This document shows, one piece after another, positions 49,227 through 58,302 of a stretch of 64,000 nt of DNA (within the stretch, counting starts at the first letter, position 1; every line of letters starts with the position of its first letter). Source of the stretch: Palsa-1150 sp036490515 (GTDB lineage Bacteria; Myxococcota_A; Polyangia; Polyangiales; Polyangiaceae); the NCBI GenBank assembly GCA_036490515.1, contig DASXDU010000001.1, positions 1 through 64,000 on the forward strand, written 5' to 3'. The translations under genes and the position numbers were made by a program. Below the pieces are notes generated by a model, which saw only the letters and a list, made by a program, of their open reading frames with translations, was not told the DNA's origin and did no database searches.

Positions 49227-50876
49227 ATGCTCTCAATGCCTTCGCGCGGCCCGTGCGCGATCTTGCTTCTTCTGTTCGCGGCCGGTTGCAACGCGTCCTC
49301 CGGAAGCGCCGACGCGCCCGTCGTCTCGACGCCGGATGCGTCGCTGGGCGAGCCGTCGCTCGCGCCCTCTCCGCGTCCGCCACCTCGTCCGGGTCGGGGC
49401 GCTCCGCCCATCGGGCCCCTCTCGGTCGACGGCGGCGACGACGCCGAGGGGGACGCCGAAACGGCGGACGCGTCGGACGACGGCTCTTCGAGTGCCGGCG
49501 ACGCGGGCGAGGCCGGCGCGCCGGGCTCCTGGGCGCCCGTGAAGAACACGCCGTTCTTCGCCGCGGCTCCGCTGCTGCTCACGGACGGTACCGTGCTCGT
49601 TCATGCCGTCGACGACGCGTCCTGGTGGCGGCTCGCGCCCGACTCTCTCGGCAGTTACACCGATGGCAGGTGGTCCGAGGTCAGCCCGCTCCCCGCGGAC
49701 TACGAGCCCACGTTCTTCGCGTCGGCGGTCCTCGCCGACGGCCGCGTCCTCGTGATGGGCGGCGAGTACGACCGCGACGCGCTCGTCGAGACGACGCTCG
49801 GGGCCATCTACGATCCGCCGTCGGACGTGTGGACTCCGGTCGCCATCCCCGACGGGTGGCTCATCGTGGGCGATGCCCCGAGCGTCGTCCTTCCGGACGG
49901 CACGTTCATGCTGGGCGACCCGTACAAGAACGGGTCCGCCCTGTTCGACGCGAGGACGCTCTCCTGGACGGAGGTCCCGGCGACGAGCGGGTACGTCGTG
50001 GCGGAGAGCGGGTGGTCGCTCTTGCCGAGCGGCAAGGTCCTGTCGGTCGACGTCGAGACCAACGATGGCTGGCTCTTCGACCCCACGGCAGGCGCCTGGG
50101 CGAAGACGTCTTCGATCCCGGTCGCGCTCGCGGACTCGCAGGTCTTCGAGATCGGGCCCGAGCTCCTCATGCCCGACGGCCGGGTGTTCGCCGTGGGCGC
50201 CACGCTGCACACGGCGCTCTACCAGACCGACGGAACGTGGGTCGCCGGTCCGGACATGCCGGCGGTCCAGGACGGCCAGCTCGACGCCGTCGACGGGCCC
50301 GCGGCGCTGACGCCCGGCGGCCACGTCGTGTTCGTCGCGAGCCCCGGGGACTACGAGCCGGGCTCGGTGTTCTTCGACTTCGACGGGACCACGCTGACGC
50401 AGCTCCCCGCGCCGGTCACCGCCCCGCAAGACTCGTCGTACAACTACCTCCTCCTGGTCCTGCCGTCGGGGCAGATCCTCGAGACCGACGGCTCGACGGA
50501 CGTCGAGGTGTACACGCCCGTCGACACGCCTGACCCTTCGTGGGCGCCGGCGATCACCTCCGTCGCTGCGACCCTCGCGCGCGGGACGACCAACCGGCTC
50601 GAAGGCACGCAGCTCAACGGGCTCTCCCAGGCGGTCGCGTACGGCGACGACTACCAGGCCGCCACGAACTACCCGCTCGTGCGCATCACGAACGGCGCGA
50701 CGGGCCACGTCGTCTACGCGCGAACGCACGACCATTCGTCGATGGGCGTGGCCACGGGCGCGCAGATCGTGTCCACGCTGTTCGACGTGCCGGCCGCGGC
50801 CGAGACGGGGCCGAGTGAGCTCGTCGTCGTCGCCAACGGCATCGCCTCGACTCCCACCCCGGTGACCATCCAATGA
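49227..50876 (+). CDS. Galactose-oxidase-like kelch lipoprotein
   Basis: 549 residues. GGAGG five bases before the ATG at 49227 sets the start. Signal PCAILLLLFAAGCNAS with lipobox, acidic linker, then kelch-like repeats (FFASAVLADGRVLVMGGEY, VVLPDGTFMLGDPYKNG, ELLMPDGRVFAVGATLH). A C-terminal domain of the DUF1929 type (AITSVAATLARGTTNRLEGT, THDHSSMGVATG) resembles the last domain of galactose oxidase. The Cys-Tyr cofactor ligands are not evident, so oxidase activity is unproven. Its stop overlaps the next gene (ATGA). Confidence 0.82.
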   Translation: MLSMPSRGPCAILLLLFAAGCNASSGSADAPVVSTPDASLGEPSLAPSPRPPPRPGRGAPPIGPLSVDGGDDAEGDAETADASDDGSSSAGDAGEAGAPGSWAPVKNTPFFAAAPLLLTDGTVLVHAVDDASWWRLAPDSLGSYTDGRWSEVSPLPADYEPTFFASAVLADGRVLVMGGEYDRDALVETTLGAIYDPPSDVWTPVAIPDGWLIVGDAPSVVLPDGTFMLGDPYKNGSALFDARTLSWTEVPATSGYVVAESGWSLLPSGKVLSVDVETNDGWLFDPTAGAWAKTSSIPVALADSQVFEIGPELLMPDGRVFAVGATLHTALYQTDGTWVAGPDMPAVQDGQLDAVDGPAALTPGGHVVFVASPGDYEPGSVFFDFDGTTLTQLPAPVTAPQDSSYNYLLLVLPSGQILETDGSTDVEVYTPVDTPDPSWAPAITSVAATLARGTTNRLEGTQLNGLSQAVAYGDDYQAATNYPLVRITNGATGHVVYARTHDHSSMGVATGAQIVSTLFDVPAAAETGPSELVVVANGIASTPTPVTIQ

Positions 50877-52831
50877 CGCGCATCTCGAGGAAGACGATGC
50901 CCGCTGCGCGCGCGGTGTTCTCCGCGCTCATCGCCGGCGCTCTCGCGTCCGCGCTGATGGCCGGTGCCGCGGCGTGCGGCTCGCACCACGACGGCGGGTC
51001 GCCGCCGCTCGATGCGTCCGACGACTCCCCCGGCTTCGACGCGACCCCGAGGGACGCCCCCGTCGAGTCGGCCGCGGAGGCCGAAGCCGAGGCCGCGCCG
51101 CCCCCTCCCACGCCGTGCACGACCGACTGGTGCTGGGTAAACCCATCGCCGCAAGGAAACACGCTGCTCGGCGTCTGGGGCTCGTCGGCCACGGACATCT
51201 GGGCCGTCGGCCAGGGCGGAACGCTGGTGCACTTCGACGGCGCCGGATGGTCGCTGGCGCCCGCGCTCTACACCGACGCGGGCGCGCCGATGTCGTTCGT
51301 GGGCATCTGGGGAGACTCGTCGAGCGACGTCTTCGCCGTGGGGTCGTCCGGGGCAGTGGCGCACTGGGACGGCACGACGTGGTCTCCCGAGGACGGCAAG
51401 ACGACCGCGAACCTGAGCGGCGTCTGGGGCTCGTCGGGCACCGACGTCTGGGCGGTCGGCGCCACCGGGACCATCCTGCACCGCGACGCCACCGGCTGGA
51501 CGGCGACCCAGAGTACGGTCCTCCCGTACAACCTCTACGCGGTGTGGGGCACCGCCACCAACGACGTCTGGGCCGTCGGCGACAGCTATCTCCTCGGGCA
51601 CTGGAACGGGACGAAGTGGACCCTCATCACGTCGATCGGCTCTCTCTCCGACGCCGGCCTCGGCGACTCGTTCGTGGGCGTCTGGGGTTCGGACTCCAAG
51701 AACGTGTGGGCGGTCGGAGGCATGGGCACGATCGTCAAGTACGACGGGTCGAAGTGGACCGCCCTCCCCGGGAACCCCGTTCCGCCCGGATACCCCGACT
51801 ACGGGACGTACACGCCGTTCAACGCCGTGTGGGGGAGCTCGGCCACCGACGTCTGGGCCGCGGGTCTCGGGGGCGGCATGTACCACTGGAACGGTTCGAC
51901 GTGGGCGGAGGCGAAGAGCGCGACCGCGTCGGACCTCAACGCCATGTGGGGAGCGGACGGCACGCACGTGTGGGCCGTCGGCGCGGGCGGCACGGTCGTC
52001 ACGGGCAACGGCTCGGCGTGGGCCTCGGCGAGCACGAGCCTCACGGCCGACACGATGGCGAGCGTCTGGGTCGCGAGCGCGACGGACGCGTGGGCGGTGG
52101 GCGACCAGGGCACCGTCCTTCACTTCGACGGCGCCACCTGGTCGAAGCAGGCCGCCGGGACGGCGCCGCTCCAGGGCACGTGGGGTTCGTCGTCGAGCGA
52201 CGTATGGGCCGTCGGCGCTGGCGGTGCGATCGAACACTGGGACGGCACGTCGTGGAAGGCGGCCACGAGCGGGACGACGGCGCCCCTCGTCGGCGTGTGG
52301 GGCACCGCCTCGAGCGACGTCTGGTCGGTCGGCGCGGCGGGTACCATCGTGCACTGGGACGGGTCGACGTGGTCCGCGTCGACGAGCGGCACGACGGAGC
52401 CCCTCACCGGCGTCTGGGGCAGCGGGACGACGGACGTCTGGGCCGTGGGAGCCGAGGGTACGGTCCTCCACTGGGACGGAAGCGCGTGGTCCGCTTCGAC
52501 GAGCGCCGCGCTCGACGACCTTCAGGCGATATGGGGTTCGGGGGCGGCGGACGTGTGGGCCGTCGGGAACGCCGGCACGATCGTTCACTGGGACGGTACA
52601 GCGTGGAAGGCGTCACCGAGCACCTTCGAGGGGCCTCTCTACGGCGTGTGGGGCAGCGGGTCGGGCGACGTCTGGGCCGCCGGCTCGGGGGGAACGGCGC
52701 TTCACTGGACCGGGAGCGCCTGGTCGGTCTCGGTGACGGGCTCCAACGAGCAGCTCGTCGGCCTCGGTGGAAGCGGTTCCGGCGACGTGTGGCTCACGGG
52801 CGCGGGCGGCGTGGTCTTGCACCACGGCTGA
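50873..52831 (+). CDS. Beta-propeller repeat lipoprotein
   Basis: 652 residues. Signal FSALIAGALASALMAGAAAC, then an acidic linker, then about 14 repeats of 38-45 residues built on VWGSSxTDVWAVGxxGTVLHWDG-like units (residues about 90-650). Such BNR/propeller repeats form one or two beta-propellers. Repetition extends to DNA level (GACGTCTGGGCCGTCGG recurring), so copy number may vary. Coupled to the galactose-oxidase-like gene; probably both surface-exposed. No catalytic motif. Confidence 0.85.
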   Translation: MTRISRKTMPAARAVFSALIAGALASALMAGAAACGSHHDGGSPPLDASDDSPGFDATPRDAPVESAAEAEAEAAPPPPTPCTTDWCWVNPSPQGNTLLGVWGSSATDIWAVGQGGTLVHFDGAGWSLAPALYTDAGAPMSFVGIWGDSSSDVFAVGSSGAVAHWDGTTWSPEDGKTTANLSGVWGSSGTDVWAVGATGTILHRDATGWTATQSTVLPYNLYAVWGTATNDVWAVGDSYLLGHWNGTKWTLITSIGSLSDAGLGDSFVGVWGSDSKNVWAVGGMGTIVKYDGSKWTALPGNPVPPGYPDYGTYTPFNAVWGSSATDVWAAGLGGGMYHWNGSTWAEAKSATASDLNAMWGADGTHVWAVGAGGTVVTGNGSAWASASTSLTADTMASVWVASATDAWAVGDQGTVLHFDGATWSKQAAGTAPLQGTWGSSSSDVWAVGAGGAIEHWDGTSWKAATSGTTAPLVGVWGTASSDVWSVGAAGTIVHWDGSTWSASTSGTTEPLTGVWGSGTTDVWAVGAEGTVLHWDGSAWSASTSAALDDLQAIWGSGAADVWAVGNAGTIVHWDGTAWKASPSTFEGPLYGVWGSGSGDVWAAGSGGTALHWTGSAWSVSVTGSNEQLVGLGGSGSGDVWLTGAGGVVLHHG

Positions 52832-52862
52832 CCCGCGCGGCCGTGACCTCGGACGGCGTGCG

Positions 52863-53639
52863 CTACTGCGTGATCGTCTTCAGGTCGAGCATCTCCTCGA
52901 CGCTCGGGAGGACGATGAGCTCGCAGCGGCGGTTCTTCTGCCGGCCTTCCGGCGTGGAGTTGTCGGCCACCGGATCGGTGTCGCCGAAACCGGCCGCACT
53001 CCAGTGCGAGATGGGGAGCCCACCCTCGGCCGGGTCGACGAGGAAGACGAGGACCTCGCGCGCCCGCATCAGCGAGAGGCCCCAGTTGTCCTTGAAGGGC
53101 CCGTGCGCGAGGGGCTGGTTGTCGGTGTCGCCGCCGACCTCGTAGTCGCGCGCGACGAGCTGCGGGTCGGCCTTGATGATGGAAGCGACCTTGAGGAGGA
53201 TGTCCTTGCCCTCCTTCTTCAGAGTCTCGCGGCCCGAGTCGAAGAGGACGTCACCCGGCAGCGAGATGACCATGCGGTTGTGGCGGACGGTCACCGTGAG
53301 GCCGAGCTTCGTCAGCGCGTCGAGCTTCGCCTTGAGCTTCTCGAAGCGCGCCTTGATGAGCTCGAGCTGGCGCGCGCGGTCCTTGTACAGCTCGAGCGCC
53401 TTCTGCTGCTCGTCCATGTCGGCCTTCATCGACTTGACGTCGACGCCCATGGCCTCGAGCTGCTTCGTGAGCTCGTCGATCTTCTTCTGCGCCTCGTCGA
53501 TCCTCGCCTCGTCGTCGGCCTTCAGCTTGTTGTACTTGGCGAGCTGCGCTTGCCACTGGTCTTCGGAGTAGCCGCAGCCACTCGCGAAGAGGGTGAGCGC
53601 AACACTGAGCAAGAGGGGAGCACGGAGGAGTCGGCGCAT
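52863..53639 (-). CDS. OmpA-family lipoprotein with coiled coil
   Basis: 258 residues. Signal LLLSVALTLFASGCGYSEDQ with lipobox. A long coiled coil (about 28-110) is followed by an OmpA peptidoglycan-binding domain: RMVISLPGDVLFDSGRETLK, YEVGGDTDNQP where the family has VxGHTDxxP, SLMRAREVLVFLV, SAAGFGDTDPVADNSTPEGR and NRRCELIVLP. It tethers the outer membrane to peptidoglycan. Common at myxobacterial envelopes. Convergent with the propeller gene. Confidence 0.92.
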   Translation of the reverse strand: MRRLLRAPLLLSVALTLFASGCGYSEDQWQAQLAKYNKLKADDEARIDEAQKKIDELTKQLEAMGVDVKSMKADMDEQQKALELYKDRARQLELIKARFEKLKAKLDALTKLGLTVTVRHNRMVISLPGDVLFDSGRETLKKEGKDILLKVASIIKADPQLVARDYEVGGDTDNQPLAHGPFKDNWGLSLMRAREVLVFLVDPAEGGLPISHWSAAGFGDTDPVADNSTPEGRQKNRRCELIVLPSVEEMLDLKTITQ

Positions 53640-53690
53640 GGCGAGCTAGGCTACGACGACGGGCCGCGCGGACCAAGGGGGTACCGCTCC

Positions 53691-55100
53691 TCAGTTCTCG
53701 GGGACGGCGACCCCGGTCGCCGCCGGGTCGAGCAGGCTGCCGAGGTTGTTGACCACCGCGTCGCGCGTCCCGAGCTGCCCGGTCTTCTGTCCGAGCCAGT
53801 ACCACTCGATGAACTTCACGATCGACGAGTGCTCCATCTGCACGTGGCTCACCGCGTTCTTGCGGGCGAAGGGGCCGATCGCGACGAGCGGGATCCGCGT
53901 CCCGTAGGGCTTACCGTCGACGGCGCTCGCCGCCGGAGGGGGCACGTGATCGAAGTAGCCGCCGCCCTCGTCGTACGTGAGCAGGACGAGCGTGCTCGCG
54001 CCGTACGAGGACGCCTCGATCCGCCCGATGAGGCCCACCGCCCAGTCGACGCCCGCGCTCAGAGTGATGCCCGCGCCGGGGTGCTCGGACTTGTAGCCGA
54101 TGGCCTTGACGAACGAGACCGCGGGCAGCCCGCTGCCGCTCGTGAGGGCAGCCTCGAGGACCGAGAGGTCCTTCATCGTGGAGGGATTGTCGACGGTCGA
54201 CGGGTAGTACTCGAAGGGGACGTCGCTCGGATCGAAGGCGCACGGATAGAAGTCGAAGGGGAAGGCGCAGTCGGCCGGTTTGGTCGGGCACGATCCCTTC
54301 GCCGCGACCATGGCGGCGTACCCGTCCGCGAACCATGCCCAGGGGACCGACGCCGCGGTGAGGAGATCGCCGATGGTCTGATCCGCGTACTGCATGGGCG
54401 TCGACTCGGGGTCGCACGTCATGCCGACGGCGCCCTCGGGCGCGTCGTCGTTGTCGGTGAAGACGTACGACGCGCGCGCCAGGTACATGTCGTTGGAAGA
54501 GCTCTCGCCGACGATCGGCTGGAAATAGCGATCGGCCAGCGCGCTCTCGGCGGCGAGGTCCCAGAGGGGCTTGACGATGGTCGGGTCGGCCACGGCCACG
54601 TTGCCGGGATCTCCGCAGCCTGCCCCGGGCGCGGTGGCGAACATGTCCATCTTGCCGTCGTCGATCTCCGAGAGCTCGCAGGCCTGCGCGTGGTTCGGGC
54701 TGAAAGTGGCGTGCACGTAGTCCGTGAGGACGGTGGGCGCGTGCCCGGTCGGGTCGGTGGCGGGCATCGCCTCGCAGCAGGCCGGCCCTGTGGTGCAGGA
54801 CGGGTTCGAGCCCGTCGCGGCGGTGCAGTAGGCGCCGAAGTGATCGTCGAAGGTGTGGTTCTCCTGCACGATCACGACGAGGTGCTGGATGCACATTCCC
54901 CCGTCGCATGAAGCGGGGGGAATCGTGACGGGAGCGGGCGCCGAGTCGGGCGCGTCGGGCGATTCGCCGGAGTCGTCCCCGCCCTCCGTCGCCCCGCCGT
55001 CCCCGGGCGCTTCCGACGACGGGCCGCCGCTCCGGCTGCTGCTGCATGCCGTGGCGGCGAGGCCGAGGATCACGAGGGCCGCGGCCCCGAGAAGGCGCAT
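53691..55100 (-). CDS. Phospholipase C-like phosphoesterase lipoprotein
   Basis: 469 residues. Signal LGAAALVILGLAATACSSS with lipobox, acidic linker, then the acid phosphatase/phospholipase C family core: LVVIVQENHTFDDHFGAYC (ENHTFD metal/catalytic motif), FSPNHAQACELSEIDDGKMD, STLVLLTYDEGGGYFDHVPP (TxDEGGGxxDHVxPP), GTRIPLVAIGPFARKNAVSH and HSSIVKFIEWYW. It would cleave phosphoesters such as phosphatidylcholine outside the cytoplasm, fitting a predatory or scavenging lifestyle. Extra Cys residues suggest disulfides. Confidence 0.93.
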   Translation of the reverse strand: MRLLGAAALVILGLAATACSSSRSGGPSSEAPGDGGATEGGDDSGESPDAPDSAPAPVTIPPASCDGGMCIQHLVVIVQENHTFDDHFGAYCTAATGSNPSCTTGPACCEAMPATDPTGHAPTVLTDYVHATFSPNHAQACELSEIDDGKMDMFATAPGAGCGDPGNVAVADPTIVKPLWDLAAESALADRYFQPIVGESSSNDMYLARASYVFTDNDDAPEGAVGMTCDPESTPMQYADQTIGDLLTAASVPWAWFADGYAAMVAAKGSCPTKPADCAFPFDFYPCAFDPSDVPFEYYPSTVDNPSTMKDLSVLEAALTSGSGLPAVSFVKAIGYKSEHPGAGITLSAGVDWAVGLIGRIEASSYGASTLVLLTYDEGGGYFDHVPPPAASAVDGKPYGTRIPLVAIGPFARKNAVSHVQMEHSSIVKFIEWYWLGQKTGQLGTRDAVVNNLGSLLDPAATGVAVPEN

Positions 55101-55162
55101 CCAGCCACTTTCGCACGCCGAGGCGATTGTTACGAATCTGCAAACACGGAGGCCGGTCCCCG

Positions 55163-55972
55163 CTAGTGACTCGCCGCGTGGGTGCCGTGGGGCCAGCCGT
55201 CGTCGACGTCGAGGCGGCGGGCGGACTGGGCGGCTGCGTTGCGGAGAAACCACCCGATGAACGCGAGCCAGAGGCCGCCGACCAGGCCCGTCCCGAAGAA
55301 GACCACGTGGACCCCGAACGCCATGGCGACGCCGGCGAGGATGAACATCCAGCCGAAGATCTGACCCACCGCGGCGACCCGAAGCGTGGACTTTCGGAGA
55401 TCGCCGCTCGTGCTCCAGAGGATCGAGCGGAGGACGCGCCCGCCGTCGAGCGGGAAGGCGGGGATGAGGTTGAACACGCCGATGACGAGGTTGATGGGGC
55501 CGAGCCAGGCGAGCAGCGTCGTGACGGGCCCGAGCTGTGCCACGCCCTCTTTCGCGGACTGGGCGTCCGCGAGGGAGACGGCCGTGGTCGCGCCCGTGAC
55601 GAGCACGACGACGACGCCGAGCACGACGCTGGTCACCGGGCCCGCGATCGCCGTGAAGAACTCGGCGCGGGCCGATGGCGGCTCATGCTCGATGTTGGAG
55701 ACGCCGCCGAAGAGGAAGAGGGTGATGCTCCGGACGCGCAGCCCGTAGCGGCGGGCGACGAGCGAGTGCGCGAGCTCGTGCAGGACGATGCACCCGAAGA
55801 AGACGAGCGACGCCGCGAGCGCCAGGCCGATCGACTCGAAGCTCGACCAGTCGGGGTGCCAGCTCCCGAAGACGCTGGAGAGATTCCAGGTGAGCAGCGC
55901 GAAGATGAACAGCCAGCTCGAATCGACCCGGAGTTCGATCCCGAAGAGCCTTCCGATCCGGAACGAGTGCAC
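55163..55972 (-). CDS. Site-2 protease (M50) membrane metalloprotease
   Basis: 269 residues from a GTG with GAAGGG upstream. Helices carry HELAHSLVARRYG (HExxH zinc site), LFLFGGVSNIEHEP, AGPVTSVVLGVVVVLVTG, and NLIPAFPLDGGRVLRS (third zinc ligand, NPxxPLDGG type). The family member is of the SpoIVFB/Rip3-like class but lacks the C-terminal CBS pair. It cleaves transmembrane substrates, often anti-sigma factors, inside the inner membrane. No substrate gene is adjacent. Confidence 0.93.
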   Translation of the reverse strand: MHSFRIGRLFGIELRVDSSWLFIFALLTWNLSSVFGSWHPDWSSFESIGLALAASLVFFGCIVLHELAHSLVARRYGLRVRSITLFLFGGVSNIEHEPPSARAEFFTAIAGPVTSVVLGVVVVLVTGATTAVSLADAQSAKEGVAQLGPVTTLLAWLGPINLVIGVFNLIPAFPLDGGRVLRSILWSTSGDLRKSTLRVAAVGQIFGWMFILAGVAMAFGVHVVFFGTGLVGGLWLAFIGWFLRNAAAQSARRLDVDDGWPHGTHAASH

Positions 55973-56433
55973 GGCCTTTTTCCCTTCGTGATGCCGACGC
56001 GCGGTCGACTTCACACGACTGCGCTGCACCGGCCATGCCCGTGGATCGCATGGGCCGCGCTGCTGGGGCGCCCGCGTGGAGCCCGACCGAACTTCGCGAA
56101 CGCGACCGGCAAACCCGTCGAAGGGTGGGTGAAGCTCGCGCGCTCCAAGGGATACGGGACCGACGCCCCCACCGCGCACCCCGGACACGCGAAATTCGTC
56201 CGGGGGGCGGTGCCATGGCGTGCCCCCGGCCCCAGCGCGGGCGGAGGAAAAAGCACCTCATGTGCCAAGAGGGGGTAGGCGCCGAAGGCCGTACGATTGC
56301 CCCGCGCCGACCACCTTCCGCACGGACAAACGCCCGCGATTCCAGGCGCCTGCGTCTCCTCGGGACGCTCTGCGTCCCGCCGGGACGCAACGTCGTCGCT
56401 CCCAGGAGCCCGCCAGCCTATCCTGCCGCCAGC
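55973..56433. other. 461-base divergent gap
   Basis: Between the site-2 protease and the sigma-54 activator. Open frames here are Arg/Pro-rich and lack motifs. It contains the GCGTC/GACGC array at 56352-56388 described separately, and presumably both promoters. No gene is supported. Confidence 0.45.
56352..56388. promoter_or_regulatory. Overlapping GGGACGC/GCGTCCC dyads
   Basis: GGGACGC (56362), GCGTCCC (56372), GGGACGC (56382): the middle arm can pair with either side (3-base loops each), giving two exclusive hairpins, and an extra GCGTC lies at 56352. Outer arms are 20 bases apart (two turns). It ends 46 bases before the GTG of the sigma-54 activator and may be an operator array or an RNA switch for it. 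Confidence 0.45.
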
Positions 56434-58203
56434 GTGTCCGCCGACGATACACTCTCGCTCCTCGTCCCTCGCCTCGTCACGGCGACCTATTTCGAGGAGG
56501 CCGCGTCCGCGGTGCTCGAGGCCCTCTTCGCCCGCGTGGACACGGCGCTCGCCGAGAGCCCCTACGCGGAGACGGCGCGTCTCCTCCGGGGTGTCGTCCA
56601 CCTGCGTCCCGATGGGACCTACCAGCGGCTGTACGGGCTCGATCGTGCGACAGGCGATCCGGTGGAAGGCACGGGGTTTCTCACCTCGGGCACCGTCTGG
56701 AGCTGGATCGAGCACCATCGCTGCTCCGTGTCGATCGACGTCCATCGGGGCGCGATGCGGTCGTGGCTGCGCGACGGACCGTCCGAGCAGCCCGCGCTGC
56801 CCGCCGAGGGCGGCCTGCCGGGCAACGAGACGCGCGAGCGGATGATCGGCCGGGCCGCCACGCACGTGCACGTCGTCCCCCTCCGCTCGCCGGGAAACGC
56901 GCTCGCGGGGATGATCACCCTGGAGGCGAGCTGCAAGGCGGCGATGGGCTCCACGTTCGTGTGGGAGTCGTGTCACGAGGAGCTCGAGGCTCTCGCGAGC
57001 ATCGCGGGCGCGTTCATCGGTGCGCGTGCCTTGCCCACGCGGCCGACTGGAGCCAACGTCGCCGACGAGTACCTGCCCGTGGTGGGCAAGGCCACCGCGA
57101 GCCTCATCGGGCTGCTTCGTGCGTTCGCGCCGCGCGACGACACGGTGCTCATCAGCGGCCCCACGGGCGCCGGCAAGACGCGCCTCGCGCGCTGGTGTCA
57201 CGAGCACTCGTCGCGCAAGGGCCAGCGCTTCGAGGTGCTCGACATCCTGGCGATCCCGGAGGACCTCCAGACCGCCGAAGTCTTCGGCTGGAAACGGGGC
57301 GCGTTCACCGGCGCGATGCGCGATGGGCAGGGTGCGATCGCGCGTGCGGCGAAGGGGACGTTGTTCCTCGACGAGGTCGACAAGCTGTCGATGAAGGTCC
57401 AGGCGGGCCTGCTGCGCTTCATCGAGGAGCGCGCCTACCGCATGCTCGGCGACGACTCCGCCGGCGACCGCCACGCAGACGTGCGCCTCATCGTGGGGAC
57501 GAACGCGGACCTGCGCGCGGCCGTGCGCGCGGGCCGCTTCCGCGAGGATCTCTACTACCGCATCAACGTCCTTCCCGTGAGGCTGCCTCCGCTCGCGGAT
57601 CGACTCGACGAGCTGCCCCACTGGGCGGAGTACATGGTCAACCGTCGCCACGGTGAGGCCGGCGGTGCGGGGCGAGTGCAGTTCGAGCCCGAAGCCGTGA
57701 AGGCGCTCGCCGCGGCGCCCTGGCCCGGCAACCTCCGTCAGCTCGACAACATCGTGCGCCGCGCCTACGCGCTCCTGCTCGGAGGCGAGAACGAAGCCGG
57801 GGGTGATCCGGTGATCACGCGGCACCTCGTCGAGAGGGCCCTCGCCGTCGACTCGGAGCCCGAGGAGAGCACGCTGCTCGACCTGCTCTGGCGCGCGGCC
57901 TGCGCCTTCGTCCGCGAGGCGGATCGCCGGTCGGGCAAGGAATCGCCGCTGGCGCTCGACCTCGCCGACACCTTCCGGGGGATGGTGCTCGCCGCCGCCG
58001 TGAAGCACACGGGGAGCCGGGACGAGGCATTCTCGATGCTCGGGCAGGGTGTCCTCCTGAAGAACCGCAACCACTACCGGGCGCTGCGCCGCGAGCTGAC
58101 TCGTGTGCGGGACCTGGCGCAGTCCCTGGGCGATCCCGTCGATCCCGAGCTCCAGGCGATCCTCGAGGGCGCGCTCTCCGTGGAGGACGACCGCTCCTAC
58201 TGA
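56434..58203 (+). CDS. Sigma-54-dependent transcriptional activator with GAF-like sensor
   Basis: 589 residues from a GTG. The N-terminal 200 residues resemble a GAF-type sensor (LLRGVVHLRPDGTYQRLYGL, FLTSGTVWSWIEHHRCSVSI). The AAA+ domain follows: Walker A GPTGAGKT near 243, intact GAFTGA in WKRGAFTGAMRDG near 290, Walker B LFLDEVDKLS, and RFREDLYYRINVLPVRLPPL. The C-terminal Fis-like region (VLAAAVKHTGSRDEAFSMLG) is divergent. It should activate sigma-54 promoters in response to an unknown ligand. It lies 100 bases before the TOMM-linked kinase on the same strand, so a local target is plausible. Confidence 0.9.
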   Translation: MSADDTLSLLVPRLVTATYFEEAASAVLEALFARVDTALAESPYAETARLLRGVVHLRPDGTYQRLYGLDRATGDPVEGTGFLTSGTVWSWIEHHRCSVSIDVHRGAMRSWLRDGPSEQPALPAEGGLPGNETRERMIGRAATHVHVVPLRSPGNALAGMITLEASCKAAMGSTFVWESCHEELEALASIAGAFIGARALPTRPTGANVADEYLPVVGKATASLIGLLRAFAPRDDTVLISGPTGAGKTRLARWCHEHSSRKGQRFEVLDILAIPEDLQTAEVFGWKRGAFTGAMRDGQGAIARAAKGTLFLDEVDKLSMKVQAGLLRFIEERAYRMLGDDSAGDRHADVRLIVGTNADLRAAVRAGRFREDLYYRINVLPVRLPPLADRLDELPHWAEYMVNRRHGEAGGAGRVQFEPEAVKALAAAPWPGNLRQLDNIVRRAYALLLGGENEAGGDPVITRHLVERALAVDSEPEESTLLDLLWRAACAFVREADRRSGKESPLALDLADTFRGMVLAAAVKHTGSRDEAFSMLGQGVLLKNRNHYRALRRELTRVRDLAQSLGDPVDPELQAILEGALSVEDDRSY

Positions 58204-58255
58204 CGTGCAGCCTGACGTGCGGTCGGTGCTGCCTTCTCGCGTCTCCGGGCGTGGC

Positions 58256-58284
58256 TTGACACTGTCGAGTGCGCCGCGTTCTGC
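58256..58284 (+). promoter_or_regulatory. Weak promoter candidate for the TOMM-linked kinase gene
   Basis: TTGACA at 58256 with TTCTGC 17 bases later, about 20 bases before the ATG. The -35 is perfect and the -10 poor. No clear -24/-12 sigma-54 element was found in the 100-base gap. Confidence 0.3.
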
Positions 58285-58302
58285 TGGCCCTGGGTGCCCC
58301 CC

